Source of the DNA: Brevundimonas fontaquae
Lineage (GTDB): Bacteria; Pseudomonadota; Alphaproteobacteria; Caulobacterales; Caulobacteraceae
Assembly: GCF_017086445.1 (NCBI RefSeq)
Contig: NZ_CP070968.1
Location: forward strand, 62,001-126,000
DNA: 64,000 nt
Direction: 5' to 3'
Made by a program: the position numbers and the translations under genes. This document shows positions 35,100 through 43,812 of the stretch, piece after piece. Under the pieces are notes generated by a model, which saw nothing but the letters and a program-made list of their open reading frames with translations, made no database searches and was not told the origin of the DNA. Position 1 is the first letter of the stretch. Every line of letters begins with the position of its first letter.

Positions 35100-35169
35100 G
35101 GCGGAACCCGACCGCCGTTCCGCCCCTTCTTTCACCGGTTCGCCCCGTTGAAGCGCGAAGCGCTTCAAC
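35100..35169 (+). terminator. Terminator-like hairpin after pstS, plus second perfect hairpin
   Basis: GGCGGAA and TTCCGCC (35100-35124) form a 7-bp stem followed by CCTTCTTT, a moderate terminator. Downstream, GTTGAAGCGC and GCGCTTCAAC (35147-35169) form a perfect 10-bp stem with loop GAA, and a further TGAAGCGC follows. The second hairpin lies in the galU leader and has no T-run. Confidence 0.6.
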
Positions 35170-35219
35170 TGAAGCGCACGAGGCCGTAGAAGGGGCGGGA
35201 TAGCTGTCAGGATGATTTG

Positions 35220-36098
35220 ATGACCACCACGCCCGCGCGCCTGCGCAAGGCCGTACTGCCCGTCGCGGGCCTCGGCACCCGGGTCCTGCCCGGCACCAAG
35301 ACGACCCCCAAGGAACTGCTTAACGTCGTCGACCGGCCGATCCTGTCCTACATCGTCGAAGAGGCGCGCGAAGCCGGGATCGAGCACATCGTCTTCGTCA
35401 CCGGCCGCTCCAAGGGCGCCATCGAGGACTATTTCGATCACCAGATCGAGCTGGAAGCCCAGCTTCTGGCCAAGGGCAAGACCGATATCCTGGAGATGAT
35501 GAACGCCGAATTGGCCTTGGCAGGGGAGATGAGCTTCACCCGCCAGATGCAGCCCAAGGGGCTGGGTCACGCCGTCTGGTGCGCGCGCGACATCATCGGC
35601 CACGAGCCGTTCGCCGTCATCCTGCCCGACGTCATCGTGGACTCTCAGCCCGGCGCCCTGAAGCAGTTGGCCGAGGTCTATGCCGAGACCGGCGGCAACA
35701 TCATCGGCGTGGAATCCGTCCCCGAAGATCAGACCCACAAATACGGCATTGTCGATCCGGTGAGCCGCGACGGTTCGCGCATCGTCATGAAGGGCATGGT
35801 CGAAAAGCCCGCCGCCGGAACCGCGCCGTCCAACCTGTCGATCTCGGGCCGTTACATCCTGCAGCCGGAGATCTTCGACCTGTTGGCGACGCAGGAAAAG
35901 GGCGCGGGCGGCGAAATCCAGCTGACCGACGCCATGGCGCGACTGATGGCGGACCAGAGCTTCACCGCCGTTGAATATGAGGGCGTGACCCACGATTGCG
36001 GCGACAAGATCGGCCTGTTGCGCGCCAACGTCGCCCTGGCCCTGAAACGCCCCGACCTAGGCGACGCGGCTCGCCAGGCGATCGCGGGCCTGCTCTGA
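35220..36098 (+). CDS. galU: UTP-glucose-1-phosphate uridylyltransferase
   Basis: Makes UDP-glucose for envelope polysaccharides and glycolipids. The 292-residue enzyme has the nucleotide-binding PVAGLGTRVLPGTKTTPKE (starting near residue 15), KGAIEDYFDH, HAVWCAR and the catalytic-site VMKGMVEKP. I use the ATG at 35220, the second codon of a frame that also opens with TTG. Length is standard. Confidence 0.95.
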   Translation: MTTTPARLRKAVLPVAGLGTRVLPGTKTTPKELLNVVDRPILSYIVEEAREAGIEHIVFVTGRSKGAIEDYFDHQIELEAQLLAKGKTDILEMMNAELALAGEMSFTRQMQPKGLGHAVWCARDIIGHEPFAVILPDVIVDSQPGALKQLAEVYAETGGNIIGVESVPEDQTHKYGIVDPVSRDGSRIVMKGMVEKPAAGTAPSNLSISGRYILQPEIFDLLATQEKGAGGEIQLTDAMARLMADQSFTAVEYEGVTHDCGDKIGLLRANVALALKRPDLGDAARQAIAGLL

Positions 36099-36175
36099 CG
36101 CTAGGGAAGGCGGCGGGGGTTCCGGTTTACGCCCGCCCCTGCTAACCCTCCGCGCAAATCATCAGGAGACGAACC

Positions 36176-36997
36176 ATGGCGACTTCCGAAGGCTGGGACA
36201 TGCCGACCGGCGACCTCATGAAGGGCAAGAAGGGCCTGATCATGGGCGTGGCCAACTCCAGCTCCATCGCCTGGGGCATCGCCTCGCAGCTGGCCGCCCA
36301 GGGCGCCGAGCTGGCCTTCACCTATCTGGGCGAGAGCTTGGAGCGCCGCGTGCGTCCTCTGGCCGAAAGCGTCGGCGCCAAGCTGCTGATCCCGGCCGAC
36401 GTCACTGACGACGCCTCGATGGATGCGGCCTTCGCCGAGCTGGAAAAGACCTTCGGCACGATCGACTTCGTCGTCCATTCGGTGGCCTTCGCCAACAAGG
36501 ATGAGTTGAAGGGCAGCTTCGTCGACAACACCACGCGCGACAGCTTCCTGCTGGCCATGAATATCTCGGCCTTCAGCTTCGTGGACGTGTCCAAGCGCGC
36601 CGCCAAGCTGATGCCGAACGGCGGCAGCCTGATCACCCTCACCTATCTGGGGTCCGAGCGGGTCATTCCGAACTACAACACCATGGGCGTGGCCAAGGCC
36701 GCGCTGGAAGCCGCGACCCGCTATATCGCGCGCGACCTGGGTCCCAAGAACATCCGCGTCAACGCCATCTCGGCCGGAGCGATGCGCACCCTGTCGCTGG
36801 CCGGCATCTCGGGCGGGCGCGGCTTGCACTCCAAGTCGGCCCAGTTCTCGCTGATCAAGGAAGAGACCTCGATGGAGGGCGTCGCCGGCGCGGCCTTGTG
36901 GCTTTGCTCGGACCTCGGCCGTTCGACCACGGGCGAAGTCGTCCACGTCGATGCGGGCTTCCACGCCGTGGGCCTGCCGGAAGACATCGAAGGCTGA
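36176..36997 (+). CDS. fabI: Enoyl-[acyl-carrier-protein] reductase (NADH)
   Basis: Last step of each fatty acid elongation cycle, the target of triclosan in many bacteria. The 273-residue SDR protein has GVANSSSIAWGIA for cofactor binding and the active-site Tyr-X6-Lys in YNTMGVAK, with FabI-type sequence VIPNYNTMG. AGGAG precedes the ATG. A hairpin-T-run ends the transcript and merges with the start of the next gene. Confidence 0.95.
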   Translation: MATSEGWDMPTGDLMKGKKGLIMGVANSSSIAWGIASQLAAQGAELAFTYLGESLERRVRPLAESVGAKLLIPADVTDDASMDAAFAELEKTFGTIDFVVHSVAFANKDELKGSFVDNTTRDSFLLAMNISAFSFVDVSKRAAKLMPNGGSLITLTYLGSERVIPNYNTMGVAKAALEAATRYIARDLGPKNIRVNAISAGAMRTLSLAGISGGRGLHSKSAQFSLIKEETSMEGVAGAALWLCSDLGRSTTGEVVHVDAGFHAVGLPEDIEG

Positions 36998-37044
36998 TCA
37001 AGGAGGGCTGGATCCCAGCCTTCCGCCATCAGAGACGACGGTTT

Positions 37045-37074
37045 AAGGCCGGGGCATGACTGCTCCGGCCTTTT
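37045..37074 (+). terminator. fabI terminator hairpin overlapping the benE start
   Basis: AAGGCCGG (37045-37052) pairs with CCGGCCTT (37065-37072) around a 12-base loop, followed by TT. The loop contains the first possible ATG of benE (37056) and the left arm contains its only plausible Shine-Dalgarno (AAGG). The structure can thus both end fabI transcription and hide the benE start. Confidence 0.65.
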
Positions 37075-38240
37075 CCATGCGCACCCTGCCCGCCTCGGCC
37101 TTTTCGTCCGCCGCCGTGGCGACGGTGATCGGGTTTGGCGGGACGGTCGCCTTGGTCGTTCAGGCCGGCCAGGCCTTCGGCGCAGACGCGGGCCAGATCG
37201 GGTCAATGGTGACGGCCCTGTGCCTGGGCATCGGGGCGCCGGGCGCCTTGCTGAGCTGGCGGCTGAAGATCCCCGTCGTGCTGGCCTGGTCCACGCCGGG
37301 GGCGGCCCTGCTGGCGGCCTCGACCCTGGGCCTGTCGTGGCCGACGGCGATTGGCGCCTTCGTCTTCGCCGCCCTGCTGATGATCCTGACCGGCTTGATC
37401 CCGGTGCTGGGGCGGCTGGCGGCGCGGATCCCGGCGGCCATCGCCTCGGCTATGCTGGCGGGGGTGCTGCTGCCCTTCGTGCTGAGAGTGTTCAAGGTGG
37501 CGCCGGACGAGACGGCCTTGGTCGTCGGGTTGATCGCGGTGTTCCTGATCTTCAGACGGCTGTGGCCGCCCTGGGCCTTGCCCGCCGTGCTGGCGGCGGC
37601 TTTTGCGGTGCTGGCGATGCGGGGGCAGCTGGCCCTGCCGGCCGGCACCGGACTGTTCGGCCATCTGGAGCCGCTCGCGCCCGTCTTCGACTGGAAGGCG
37701 GCGGTCAGCCTGGGCTTTCCGTTGTTTCTGGTGACGCTGGCGGCCCAGAACCTGCCCGGGCTGGTGGTGCTGCAGAGCGCCGGCTATCCGCCGCCCGCCA
37801 ACCGAATGATCCTGTCCACCGGCGTCGCCAGCCTGCTGATCGCCCCGTTCGGCGGGCATGGGGTCAATCTGGCGGCGATCACGGCGGCGATCTGCACCGG
37901 GCCGGACGCGCACCCCGATCAGGCCAAGCGATGGGTCGTGGGCGTTATCTACGGCGGTCTTTATCTGGTCGTGGCCCTGTTCGCCGCGCCGCTGGCCGGG
38001 CTGTTCATCGCCATGCCGCCGGTCGTGCTGGCGGCGGTGACGGGTCTGGCGCTGATCGCGCCGCTGACCGGCGCGCTGCAAAACATGATGACGGAGGTCG
38101 GATCGCGCGAGGCGGCCGTGCTGACGTTTGCGGCGACGGCTTCGGGCCTGACCCTTTTCGGCATCGGGTCGGCCTTCTGGGGTCTGGTAGTAGGGTTTGC
38201 GGCGCTGGCCGCGATGCGCTGGATCAGACCGCCGGCCTGA
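37056..38240 (+). CDS. benE: Benzoate/proton symporter BenE-like
   Basis: Inner-membrane transporter of the BenE family, about 394 residues with 11-12 hydrophobic segments. Family blocks include WSTPGAALLA, LVTLAAQNLPGLVVLQSAGY and APFGGHGVNLAAITAAIC. The start is uncertain: the ATG at 37056 has AAGG upstream but lies within a terminator-like hairpin, while the ATG at 37077 (7 codons later) lies just after it and lacks a Shine-Dalgarno. No benzoate-degradation genes are nearby, so the substrate is unproven. Confidence 0.88.
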   Translation: MTAPAFSMRTLPASAFSSAAVATVIGFGGTVALVVQAGQAFGADAGQIGSMVTALCLGIGAPGALLSWRLKIPVVLAWSTPGAALLAASTLGLSWPTAIGAFVFAALLMILTGLIPVLGRLAARIPAAIASAMLAGVLLPFVLRVFKVAPDETALVVGLIAVFLIFRRLWPPWALPAVLAAAFAVLAMRGQLALPAGTGLFGHLEPLAPVFDWKAAVSLGFPLFLVTLAAQNLPGLVVLQSAGYPPPANRMILSTGVASLLIAPFGGHGVNLAAITAAICTGPDAHPDQAKRWVVGVIYGGLYLVVALFAAPLAGLFIAMPPVVLAAVTGLALIAPLTGALQNMMTEVGSREAAVLTFAATASGLTLFGIGSAFWGLVVGFAALAAMRWIRPPA

Positions 38241-38254
38241 TCCAGCTGAAGGTG

Positions 38255-38641
38255 CTAGTCGCGCAGCGAGGCCGGGACCTGACCACCGTTTTCGGCCAGC
38301 TTCTTCCAGACCGCCTTGGACAGGGCGATATTCTGTTCGGCCGAGCCGTGCTCGCCGGCGTGGACGTTCAGTTCCTCGGCCAGTTCCTTGCGGGCCGCCA
38401 GGCTGGAATCCAGGTCCAGCAGCTTCAGCAGGTCGACGATCGAGGTGCGCCAGTTGCCGCCGCCGCCCTTCGACGCCGCCAGATCGCTGAGGACCGCCTC
38501 GACGTCCACGGGTGGAAGAGCAGGCGTGGCGGTCGGGGCGGCGCCGGGCGCGGGTTGGGCGCTGGGCGCCGGGGTAGGCTGAGGTGCCGCCTTGGGCTTG
38601 TGGCCCGTGATCTTGTTCCAGATCGAAGAGAAGATACCCAT
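38255..38641 (-). CDS. DUF3597 protein
   Basis: A 128-residue protein of unknown function. It starts MGIFSSIWNKI, has a Pro/Ala-rich linker (about 15-45) and ends with the DUF3597 domain, including DVEAVLSDLAA, WRTSIVDLLKLLDLDSSL and ALSKAVWKKLAENGG. The linker-plus-domain layout resembles LysM-associated small proteins, but no LysM is visible here. It stands alone. Confidence 0.85.
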   Translation of the reverse strand: MGIFSSIWNKITGHKPKAAPQPTPAPSAQPAPGAAPTATPALPPVDVEAVLSDLAASKGGGGNWRTSIVDLLKLLDLDSSLAARKELAEELNVHAGEHGSAEQNIALSKAVWKKLAENGGQVPASLRD

Positions 38642-38692
38642 AGGTCGCGCTCCAGTTGATGCCGTCAGATAATGCCCGTGGGCGGCGACGGT

Positions 38693-39409
38693 TCAGTGAC
38701 GCGCCGGAATCTCTATGCCGCGCTGGACCGCGGGGCGGGCCAAACCGCGCTCCAGCCAGGCGGCGACGCGCGGGAAGTCGGCGAATCCGACGATCTCGCC
38801 CGCTTCGTAGAAGCCGATCAGGTTGCGGACCCAGCCCAGGGTGGCGACATCGGCGATGGAATAGTCGCCGACAAGCCAGTCGCGGGGTTCTCCCCCGTCA
38901 TTGGCAAGCCGCGTCTCCAGCACGCCCAGCAGGCGGCGGCTTTCGGCGACGTAGCGGTCGCGCGGGCGCTTGTCCTCGTACTCCTTGCCGGCGAAGCGGT
39001 GGAAGAAGCCCAGTTGGCCGAACATCGGGCCAATCGCGCCCATCTGGAACATGACCCACTGGATTGTCTCGTAGCGGGTCGCCGGGTCGGTCGAGAGCAG
39101 CTTGCCGGTCTTTTCCGCCAGATAGATCAGGATGGCGCCGGATTCGAACAGGGCCAGCGGCTGTCCGTTCGGGCCGTTCGGATCGAGGATGGCGGGGATC
39201 TTGCCATTGGGGTTCAGCGACAGAAACTCCGCCCCCCAGGTCTCGTTCTTGGTGATGTCGACGAGGTGCGGCTCATAGGCCAGGCCGACCTCTTCTAGCA
39301 TGATCGAAACCTTCACCCCGTTGGGCGTCGGCAGGGAATACAGCTGGATGCGATCGGGATGCTGCGCCGGCCAGCGTTGCGTGATCGGGAAGGCGGACAG
39401 GTCGGTCAT
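38693..39409 (-). CDS. Glutathione S-transferase (YghU/YfcG, Ure2p-like)
   Basis: Glutathione-dependent transferase or disulfide reductase of 238 residues. The thioredoxin-fold domain has LYSLPTPNGVKVSIMLEE and NPNGKIPAI; the ESGAILIYLAEKTG segment binds glutathione. The helical domain follows, with WVMFQMGAIGPMFGQLGFF, characteristic of the Nu-class/Ure2p-like group. It occupies the place where trmD is often found after rimM. Confidence 0.92.
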   Translation of the reverse strand: MTDLSAFPITQRWPAQHPDRIQLYSLPTPNGVKVSIMLEEVGLAYEPHLVDITKNETWGAEFLSLNPNGKIPAILDPNGPNGQPLALFESGAILIYLAEKTGKLLSTDPATRYETIQWVMFQMGAIGPMFGQLGFFHRFAGKEYEDKRPRDRYVAESRRLLGVLETRLANDGGEPRDWLVGDYSIADVATLGWVRNLIGFYEAGEIVGFADFPRVAAWLERGLARPAVQRGIEIPARH

Positions 39410-39492
39410 GGGTGCGGCCTCGGCTATTTCGATAGGCCTATGTCGGCGCCGTCCGGGCGATCCGCAACACCGACGGGAGCGATGACGAAGGG

Positions 39493-40020
39493 CTATTCCG
39501 GCTCACGCTCGCCCACCTCGGTCGGCGGCACGGCCAGAAGCCAGCCGTCGGCCAGGTGCAGTTCCGGCGTCGCTTCCTTGGTGAAGGGCAGATACCAGGT
39601 CGGGCCGCCCGCGGCGGGCGCGATCTCCAGCATATCGTCGGCGCCGAAGTTCTGAACCGATTTCACCGTGCCCATGACGGCGCCCGCCGTGTCGCGGACC
39701 TGAACGCCCAAGAGGTCGGCGAGGTAGAATTCGTCTTCATCCGGCTCGGGGAACCGGTCGCGGGGAACGTGCAGTTTCAGGCCGCGCAGGGCGTCGGCCT
39801 GTTCCTTTGTGGCGATCTCCTTGGCCCGGCCGACGACGCCGTTCTTGTCGGGCCGCGTCGAGGTCAAGGTCAAGGCCACGGTCCCATCGGCGCGCAGCAG
39901 AGGGCCATAGGCGGTCAGGGCCAGGGGATCGGCGGTGAAGGCGGTCACCCGCACCTCGCCCCGCACGCCGAAGCCGCCGCCGATCTGGCCGACGAGGATC
40001 AATCTGCTGTCGGTGGTCAT
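39493..40020 (-). CDS. rimM: 16S rRNA processing protein RimM
   Basis: Assists maturation of the 30S head around S19. The 175-residue protein has the N-terminal LVGQIGGGFGVRGEVRVTAFT and the PRC-barrel with FYLADLLGVQV. It lies after rpsP as usual, but an intrinsic terminator stands between them, and trmD and rplS do not follow. Confidence 0.94.
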   Translation of the reverse strand: MTTDSRLILVGQIGGGFGVRGEVRVTAFTADPLALTAYGPLLRADGTVALTLTSTRPDKNGVVGRAKEIATKEQADALRGLKLHVPRDRFPEPDEDEFYLADLLGVQVRDTAGAVMGTVKSVQNFGADDMLEIAPAAGGPTWYLPFTKEATPELHLADGWLLAVPPTEVGEREPE

Positions 40021-40040
40021 GCGTGTTCTTAACCCATGAA

Positions 40041-40065
40041 AAAGGCGGCGTCGAAAGACGCCGCC
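40041..40065 (-). terminator. Intrinsic terminator between rpsP and rimM
   Basis: GGCGGCGTC and GACGCCGCC (9 bp) close a GAAA/TTTC loop. On the minus strand the stem is followed by TTTTT. It lies 25-49 bases after the rpsP stop and 21 bases before the rimM start. Confidence 0.85.
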
Positions 40066-40089
40066 CTGATCATCGTCAAACCGAAAGGC

Positions 40090-40641
40090 TTAGCCTTCGG
40101 CCTTTTCCTCGGTCGCTTCAGCAGCCGGGGCTTCCTCTGCGGCGGCGTCAGCGGCCGGAGCCTCTTCGGCAGGCGCTTCTTCAGCAGCGGGAGCGTTCTT
40201 GGCGGCTTCGGCGGCGGCGGCGGCCTCTTCCTTGGCGCGGGCGGCGGCTTCAGCGGCCTCGACCTTGGCGGCGGCTTCGGCTTCCAGGCGGTCGGCTTCG
40301 CGCTGGGCGCGTTCAGCGGCGCGCTCTTGCGCCTTCTTGCCCGGAGCGCCCTTGTTCGGGTTGTTCGACTGCGTCCACTTGACCTTCTGGCCCAGGGTTT
40401 CGTCCTGCGACAGGAAGCGGGCGACGCGGTCGGTCGGCTGGGCGCCCTTGCCGAGCCATTCGGCGATGCGCTCGACCTTCAGGGCGACGCGCGGTTGGGC
40501 GCCGTCCTTGGGCAGCATCGGGTTGTAGCTGCCGACCTTCTCGATGAACTTGCCGTCGCGCGGCGAGTGCGAGTCGGCGATGACGATGTGGTAGTAGGGG
40601 CGCTTCTTGGCGCCGCCGCGGGCCAGACGAATCTTCAGCAT
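40090..40641 (-). CDS. rpsP: 30S ribosomal protein S16 with long acidic tail
   Basis: Primary-binding protein of the 30S body. The first 80 residues are canonical S16 ([29 protein letters not shown]). The remaining 100 residues are a charged helix rich in Ala, Glu, Lys and Arg, then an Ala/Glu/Pro repeat ([11 protein letters not shown]). The total of 183 residues is over twice the E. coli length; extended tails are usual in alphaproteobacteria. Probably co-transcribed from ffh. Confidence 0.96.
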   Translation of the reverse strand: MLKIRLARGGAKKRPYYHIVIADSHSPRDGKFIEKVGSYNPMLPKDGAQPRVALKVERIAEWLGKGAQPTDRVARFLSQDETLGQKVKWTQSNNPNKGAPGKKAQERAAERAQREADRLEAEAAAKVEAAEAAARAKEEAAAAAEAAKNAPAAEEAPAEEAPAADAAAEEAPAAEATEEKAEG

Positions 40642-40665
40642 TTCAGGTCTCTTTCTAGGAAGTCG

Positions 40666-42201
40666 TTATTTCTTGGGAGGGAAGCCCGGCAGGCCAGGAA
40701 GACCTCCCGGAAGTTGTCCGCCGCCCAGTCCGGCGAGCCGGTCCTGGATGGCTTTCAGATCGTCGGCGGAGGGTTCGGCCATCTTGCCGCCGCCCAGCGC
40801 CTTGAGGCGGGCCATGTCGGGGCCGCCGCCCATGCCGGGCATGCCGCCGCCGCCAAGGCCGCCGAGCATGGCGGCCATCTGCTGCATCTTCTTGGGTCCG
40901 CCGCGCGCCATCGACTTGACCACATCAGCCATCTGGCGGTGCTGTTTCAGAACCCGGTTCACGTCCTGCACATCGACGCCGGCACCGGCGGCGATGCGCT
41001 TCTTGCGCGAGGCGTTCAGCAGGTCGGGCTTCTTGCGCTCGGCCTTGGTCATCGAGGAGATGATGGCTTCCTGACGCAGGATCATGCGGTCGTCGATGCC
41101 GCTCTCGGCCATCTGACCCTTCATCTTTGCCACGCCGGGCAGCATGCCCATGATGCCTTGAAGCCCGCCCATCCGCTTCATCTGCTGAAGCTGACCGGCC
41201 AGGTCATCCAGATCGAACTGACCCTTGGCCAGTTTTCGGGCCATCTTCTCGGCCTTGGCCTGGTCCAGATCCTGGCTGGCCTTTTCGACCAGGGCGACGA
41301 TATCGCCCTGACCCAGGATGCGGCCGGCGACGCGGCGGGCGTCGAACACGTCCAGCGCATCGATCTTTTCGCCGGCGCCCAGATATTTGATCGGCAGGCC
41401 GGTGACGGCCCGCATCGACAGCATGGCGCCGCCGCGACCGTCGCCGTCGGCGCGGGTCAAGACCAGGCCGGTCAGGGGCAGGCGCTCGTGGAACGCCTTG
41501 GCGGTGCGCACCGCATCCTGGCCGGTCAGGCTGTCGGCGACCAGCAGGGTCTCGACGGGCTTGGCGATGTCGGCGACCTCGGCGACCTCGTTCATCAGCC
41601 CCTCGTCCAGGGTGATGCGGCCGGCGGTGTCGAGGATCAGGACGTCGAAGCCCTGGAGTTTTGCCGATTGCAGCGCCCGGCGCGTGATCTGGACCGCGCT
41701 CTCGCCCGCCACGATCGGCAGGGTGGCGACCTCGATCTGCTTGCCCAGGGTGGCTAGCTGTTCCATCGCGGCCGGACGACGCGTGTCCAGCGAGGCCATC
41801 ATGACCTTCTTGCGATCGAACTTGGTCAGGCGCAGCGCCAGCTTGGCCGAGGTCGTGGTCTTGCCCGAGCCCTGCAGGCCGGCCATCAGCACCACGGCGG
41901 GCGGATTGGCGTTGGTGTTCAGCGGGACCGGCTCTTCGCCGCCCAGCATCTCGATCAGGCCGTCATAGACGATCTTGACCACCTGATCGGCCGGCTTGAC
42001 CGAACGGATGACTTCTTCGCCCGTCGCGCGCTCGGTGGCGAAGGCGATGAATTCCTTGACGACCGGCAGGGCGACGTCGGCCTCGAGCAGGGCCACGCGC
42101 ACTTCGCGCATCGCCTCGGCGACATCCTTTTCGGACAGGGCGCCGCGCCCGGTGATCCGGTCGAAGACGCCTGTCAGCCGCTCGTTCAGAGCCTCGAACA
42201 T
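40666..42201 (-). CDS. ffh: Signal recognition particle protein Ffh
   Basis: GTPase that binds signal peptides and the SRP RNA. The 511-residue protein has the N domain, GTPase motifs GLQGSGKTTTSAKLA, DTRRPAAMEQL, DTAGR and TRADGDGRGG, and a Met-rich M domain (from about 300) with the GGLQGIMGMLPG finger loop and a Gly/Met-rich C-terminus. Partner receptor FtsY is encoded at 6 kb. First gene of the ffh-rpsP(-rimM) unit. No SRP RNA gene was recognised nearby. Confidence 0.97.
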   Translation of the reverse strand: MFEALNERLTGVFDRITGRGALSEKDVAEAMREVRVALLEADVALPVVKEFIAFATERATGEEVIRSVKPADQVVKIVYDGLIEMLGGEEPVPLNTNANPPAVVLMAGLQGSGKTTTSAKLALRLTKFDRKKVMMASLDTRRPAAMEQLATLGKQIEVATLPIVAGESAVQITRRALQSAKLQGFDVLILDTAGRITLDEGLMNEVAEVADIAKPVETLLVADSLTGQDAVRTAKAFHERLPLTGLVLTRADGDGRGGAMLSMRAVTGLPIKYLGAGEKIDALDVFDARRVAGRILGQGDIVALVEKASQDLDQAKAEKMARKLAKGQFDLDDLAGQLQQMKRMGGLQGIMGMLPGVAKMKGQMAESGIDDRMILRQEAIISSMTKAERKKPDLLNASRKKRIAAGAGVDVQDVNRVLKQHRQMADVVKSMARGGPKKMQQMAAMLGGLGGGGMPGMGGGPDMARLKALGGGKMAEPSADDLKAIQDRLAGLGGGQLPGGLPGLPGFPPKK

Positions 42202-42593
42202 TCACTACCTCGTGTGGCGCAGGTGAAACGGCTCCATACGACAACGGCCCCCGGCGACGATCACGTCGGCGGAGGGTTCTCGCCGGGCTCGTTCTCTTTT
42301 GCGGGCTATCGGCCTTGCGGCCTACTTGAGCCCGAATGGGCTGTGCTCAAGTAGCGCGGAGCGCGGTAGCACGACAAAAAAGCTGTCGTCCCGGTGGAGA
42401 CGCAGGTTCACTTGCGTCGGAAGCGGCGGCTTATGGCGGAAAAACCGCACAAAGGCAACCGGACCGATCCGGTCACGCTATAACAGCCAATATCGGCGCA
42501 GGGATTTAGCGGATTGTCATCATCGTGCTAAGAGCCGCGCCCTTTATAGGGGCGGCGCTGTCGCCAGGGTTTCAGACTTCGGGAGAAGCACAG
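42202..42593 (+). other. 392-bp divergent gap with a string of hairpins (candidate leader or ncRNA)
   Basis: Between ffh and the carboxyspermidine dehydrogenase gene no protein-coding sequence is evident. On the plus strand, successive stems are CTACTTGAGC/GCTCAAGTAG (42322-42354), ACGACA/TGTCGT (42371-42389), GACGCA/TGCGTC (42399-42418), GCGG/CCGC (42436-42448) and GACCG/CGGTC (42462-42474). A GCTATAAC hexamer-like -10 (42477-42484) follows, and another bulged hairpin (GCCGC-CCC / GGG-GCGGC) near 42532-42558 precedes the ribosome binding site. It could be a small RNA upstream of, or a leader for, the downstream gene. Confidence 0.4.
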
Positions 42594-43799
42594 ATGAGCA
42601 AGGTGCTGGTTATCGGCGCAGGCGGCGTCAGTTCGGTGGCCGTCCACAAGATGGCGATGAACGCGGACATCTTCTCGCATATCACCCTGGCGAGCCGCAC
42701 CAAGTCCAAGTGCGATGCGATCGCCCAGTCCGTGAAGTCGCGCTTCGGCGTCGATATCGACACGGCGGCCATCGACGCCGACGACGTGGCGGCGACCACC
42801 GCGCTGATCCAGAAAGTGCAGCCCGAGTTGGTCGTGAACCTGGCCTTGCCCTATCAAGACCTGTCGATCATGGACGCCTGCCTGGCCGCCGGCGTCGACT
42901 ATCTGGACACCGCCAACTACGAGCCGCGCGACGAGGCCAAGTTCGAATACAAGTGGCAGTGGGCCTATCAGGATCGTTTCAAAGACGCCGGGCTGATGGC
43001 GCTGCTGGGTTCGGGCTTCGATCCCGGCGTGACCTCGGTCTTCACCACCTACATCAAGAAGCACCTGCTGGATTCCATCGAGACGCTGGACATCCTGGAC
43101 TGCAACGGCGGCGACACCGGCCTGCCCTTCGCGACCAACTTCAATCCCGAGATCAATCTGCGTGAAGTGACCGCGAACTCGCGTCACTGGGAGAACGGCC
43201 AGTGGGTCGAAGGCCCGGCGCTGAGCCACAAACAGACCTTCGACTTCGAGGGCGTGGGTCCCAAGAACATGTACCTCATGTACCATGAGGAGCTGGAATC
43301 GCTGGCGAAATTCTATCCCGAGATCAAGCGCATCCGCTTCTGGATGACGTTCGGCGACAGCTATCTGAAGCACCTCGAAGTGCTGGAAAACATCGGCATG
43401 ACCTCGATCGAGCCGATGCAGTTCCAGGGCCGCGAGATCATTCCGATCGAGTTCCTGAAGGCCCTGCTGCCAGAGCCGGCCTCGCTGGGTCCGATCACCA
43501 AGGGCAAGACCAACATCGGCGTCATCGCCACCGGCCTCAAGGACGGGGTCAAGAAGACGGTCTACGTCAACAACATCTGCGACCACGAAGAGGCCTATGC
43601 CGAGACCGGCAACCAGGCCGTCAGCTACACCACCGGCGTGCCGGCCATGATCGGCGCGGCCCTGATGGTGACCGGCCAATGGAAGGGCGACGGCGTGTTC
43701 AACATGGAGCAGCTGGACCCCGACCCCTTCATGGACATGCTGAACAAGCACGGCCTGCCGTGGAAGGTTCAGGACCTGGACGCCCCTCTGGACTTCTGA
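42594..43799 (+). CDS. Carboxy(nor)spermidine dehydrogenase (saccharopine dehydrogenase family)
   Basis: Condenses aspartate semialdehyde with putrescine (or diaminopropane) and reduces the imine with NADPH, giving carboxyspermidine. The 401-residue protein has the nucleotide fold KVLVIGAGGVSSVAVHKMA at its start, NLALPYQDLSIMDACL and LGSGFDPGVTSVF, all typical of this branch rather than of lysine-pathway saccharopine enzymes. GGGAG lies about 9 bases before the ATG at 42594. The next gene encodes the matching decarboxylase 13 bases downstream. Confidence 0.92.
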   Translation: MSKVLVIGAGGVSSVAVHKMAMNADIFSHITLASRTKSKCDAIAQSVKSRFGVDIDTAAIDADDVAATTALIQKVQPELVVNLALPYQDLSIMDACLAAGVDYLDTANYEPRDEAKFEYKWQWAYQDRFKDAGLMALLGSGFDPGVTSVFTTYIKKHLLDSIETLDILDCNGGDTGLPFATNFNPEINLREVTANSRHWENGQWVEGPALSHKQTFDFEGVGPKNMYLMYHEELESLAKFYPEIKRIRFWMTFGDSYLKHLEVLENIGMTSIEPMQFQGREIIPIEFLKALLPEPASLGPITKGKTNIGVIATGLKDGVKKTVYVNNICDHEEAYAETGNQAVSYTTGVPAMIGAALMVTGQWKGDGVFNMEQLDPDPFMDMLNKHGLPWKVQDLDAPLDF

Positions 43800-43812
43800 T
43801 CGGACCGACTGA

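Noticed and set aside
33870..35993. 707-codon minus-strand open frame opposite pstS and galU
   Set aside because: Fully covers real genes on the other strand, has no family features, and arises from high third-position GC.
40036..41757. 573-codon plus-strand open frame opposite rpsP and ffh
   Set aside because: Antisense to two essential genes with intact motifs; no protein-like features.
42202..42593. Possible SRP RNA gene next to ffh
   Set aside because: The gap is structured but lacks the conserved SRP core around the GGAA tetraloop, so I did not call ffs.
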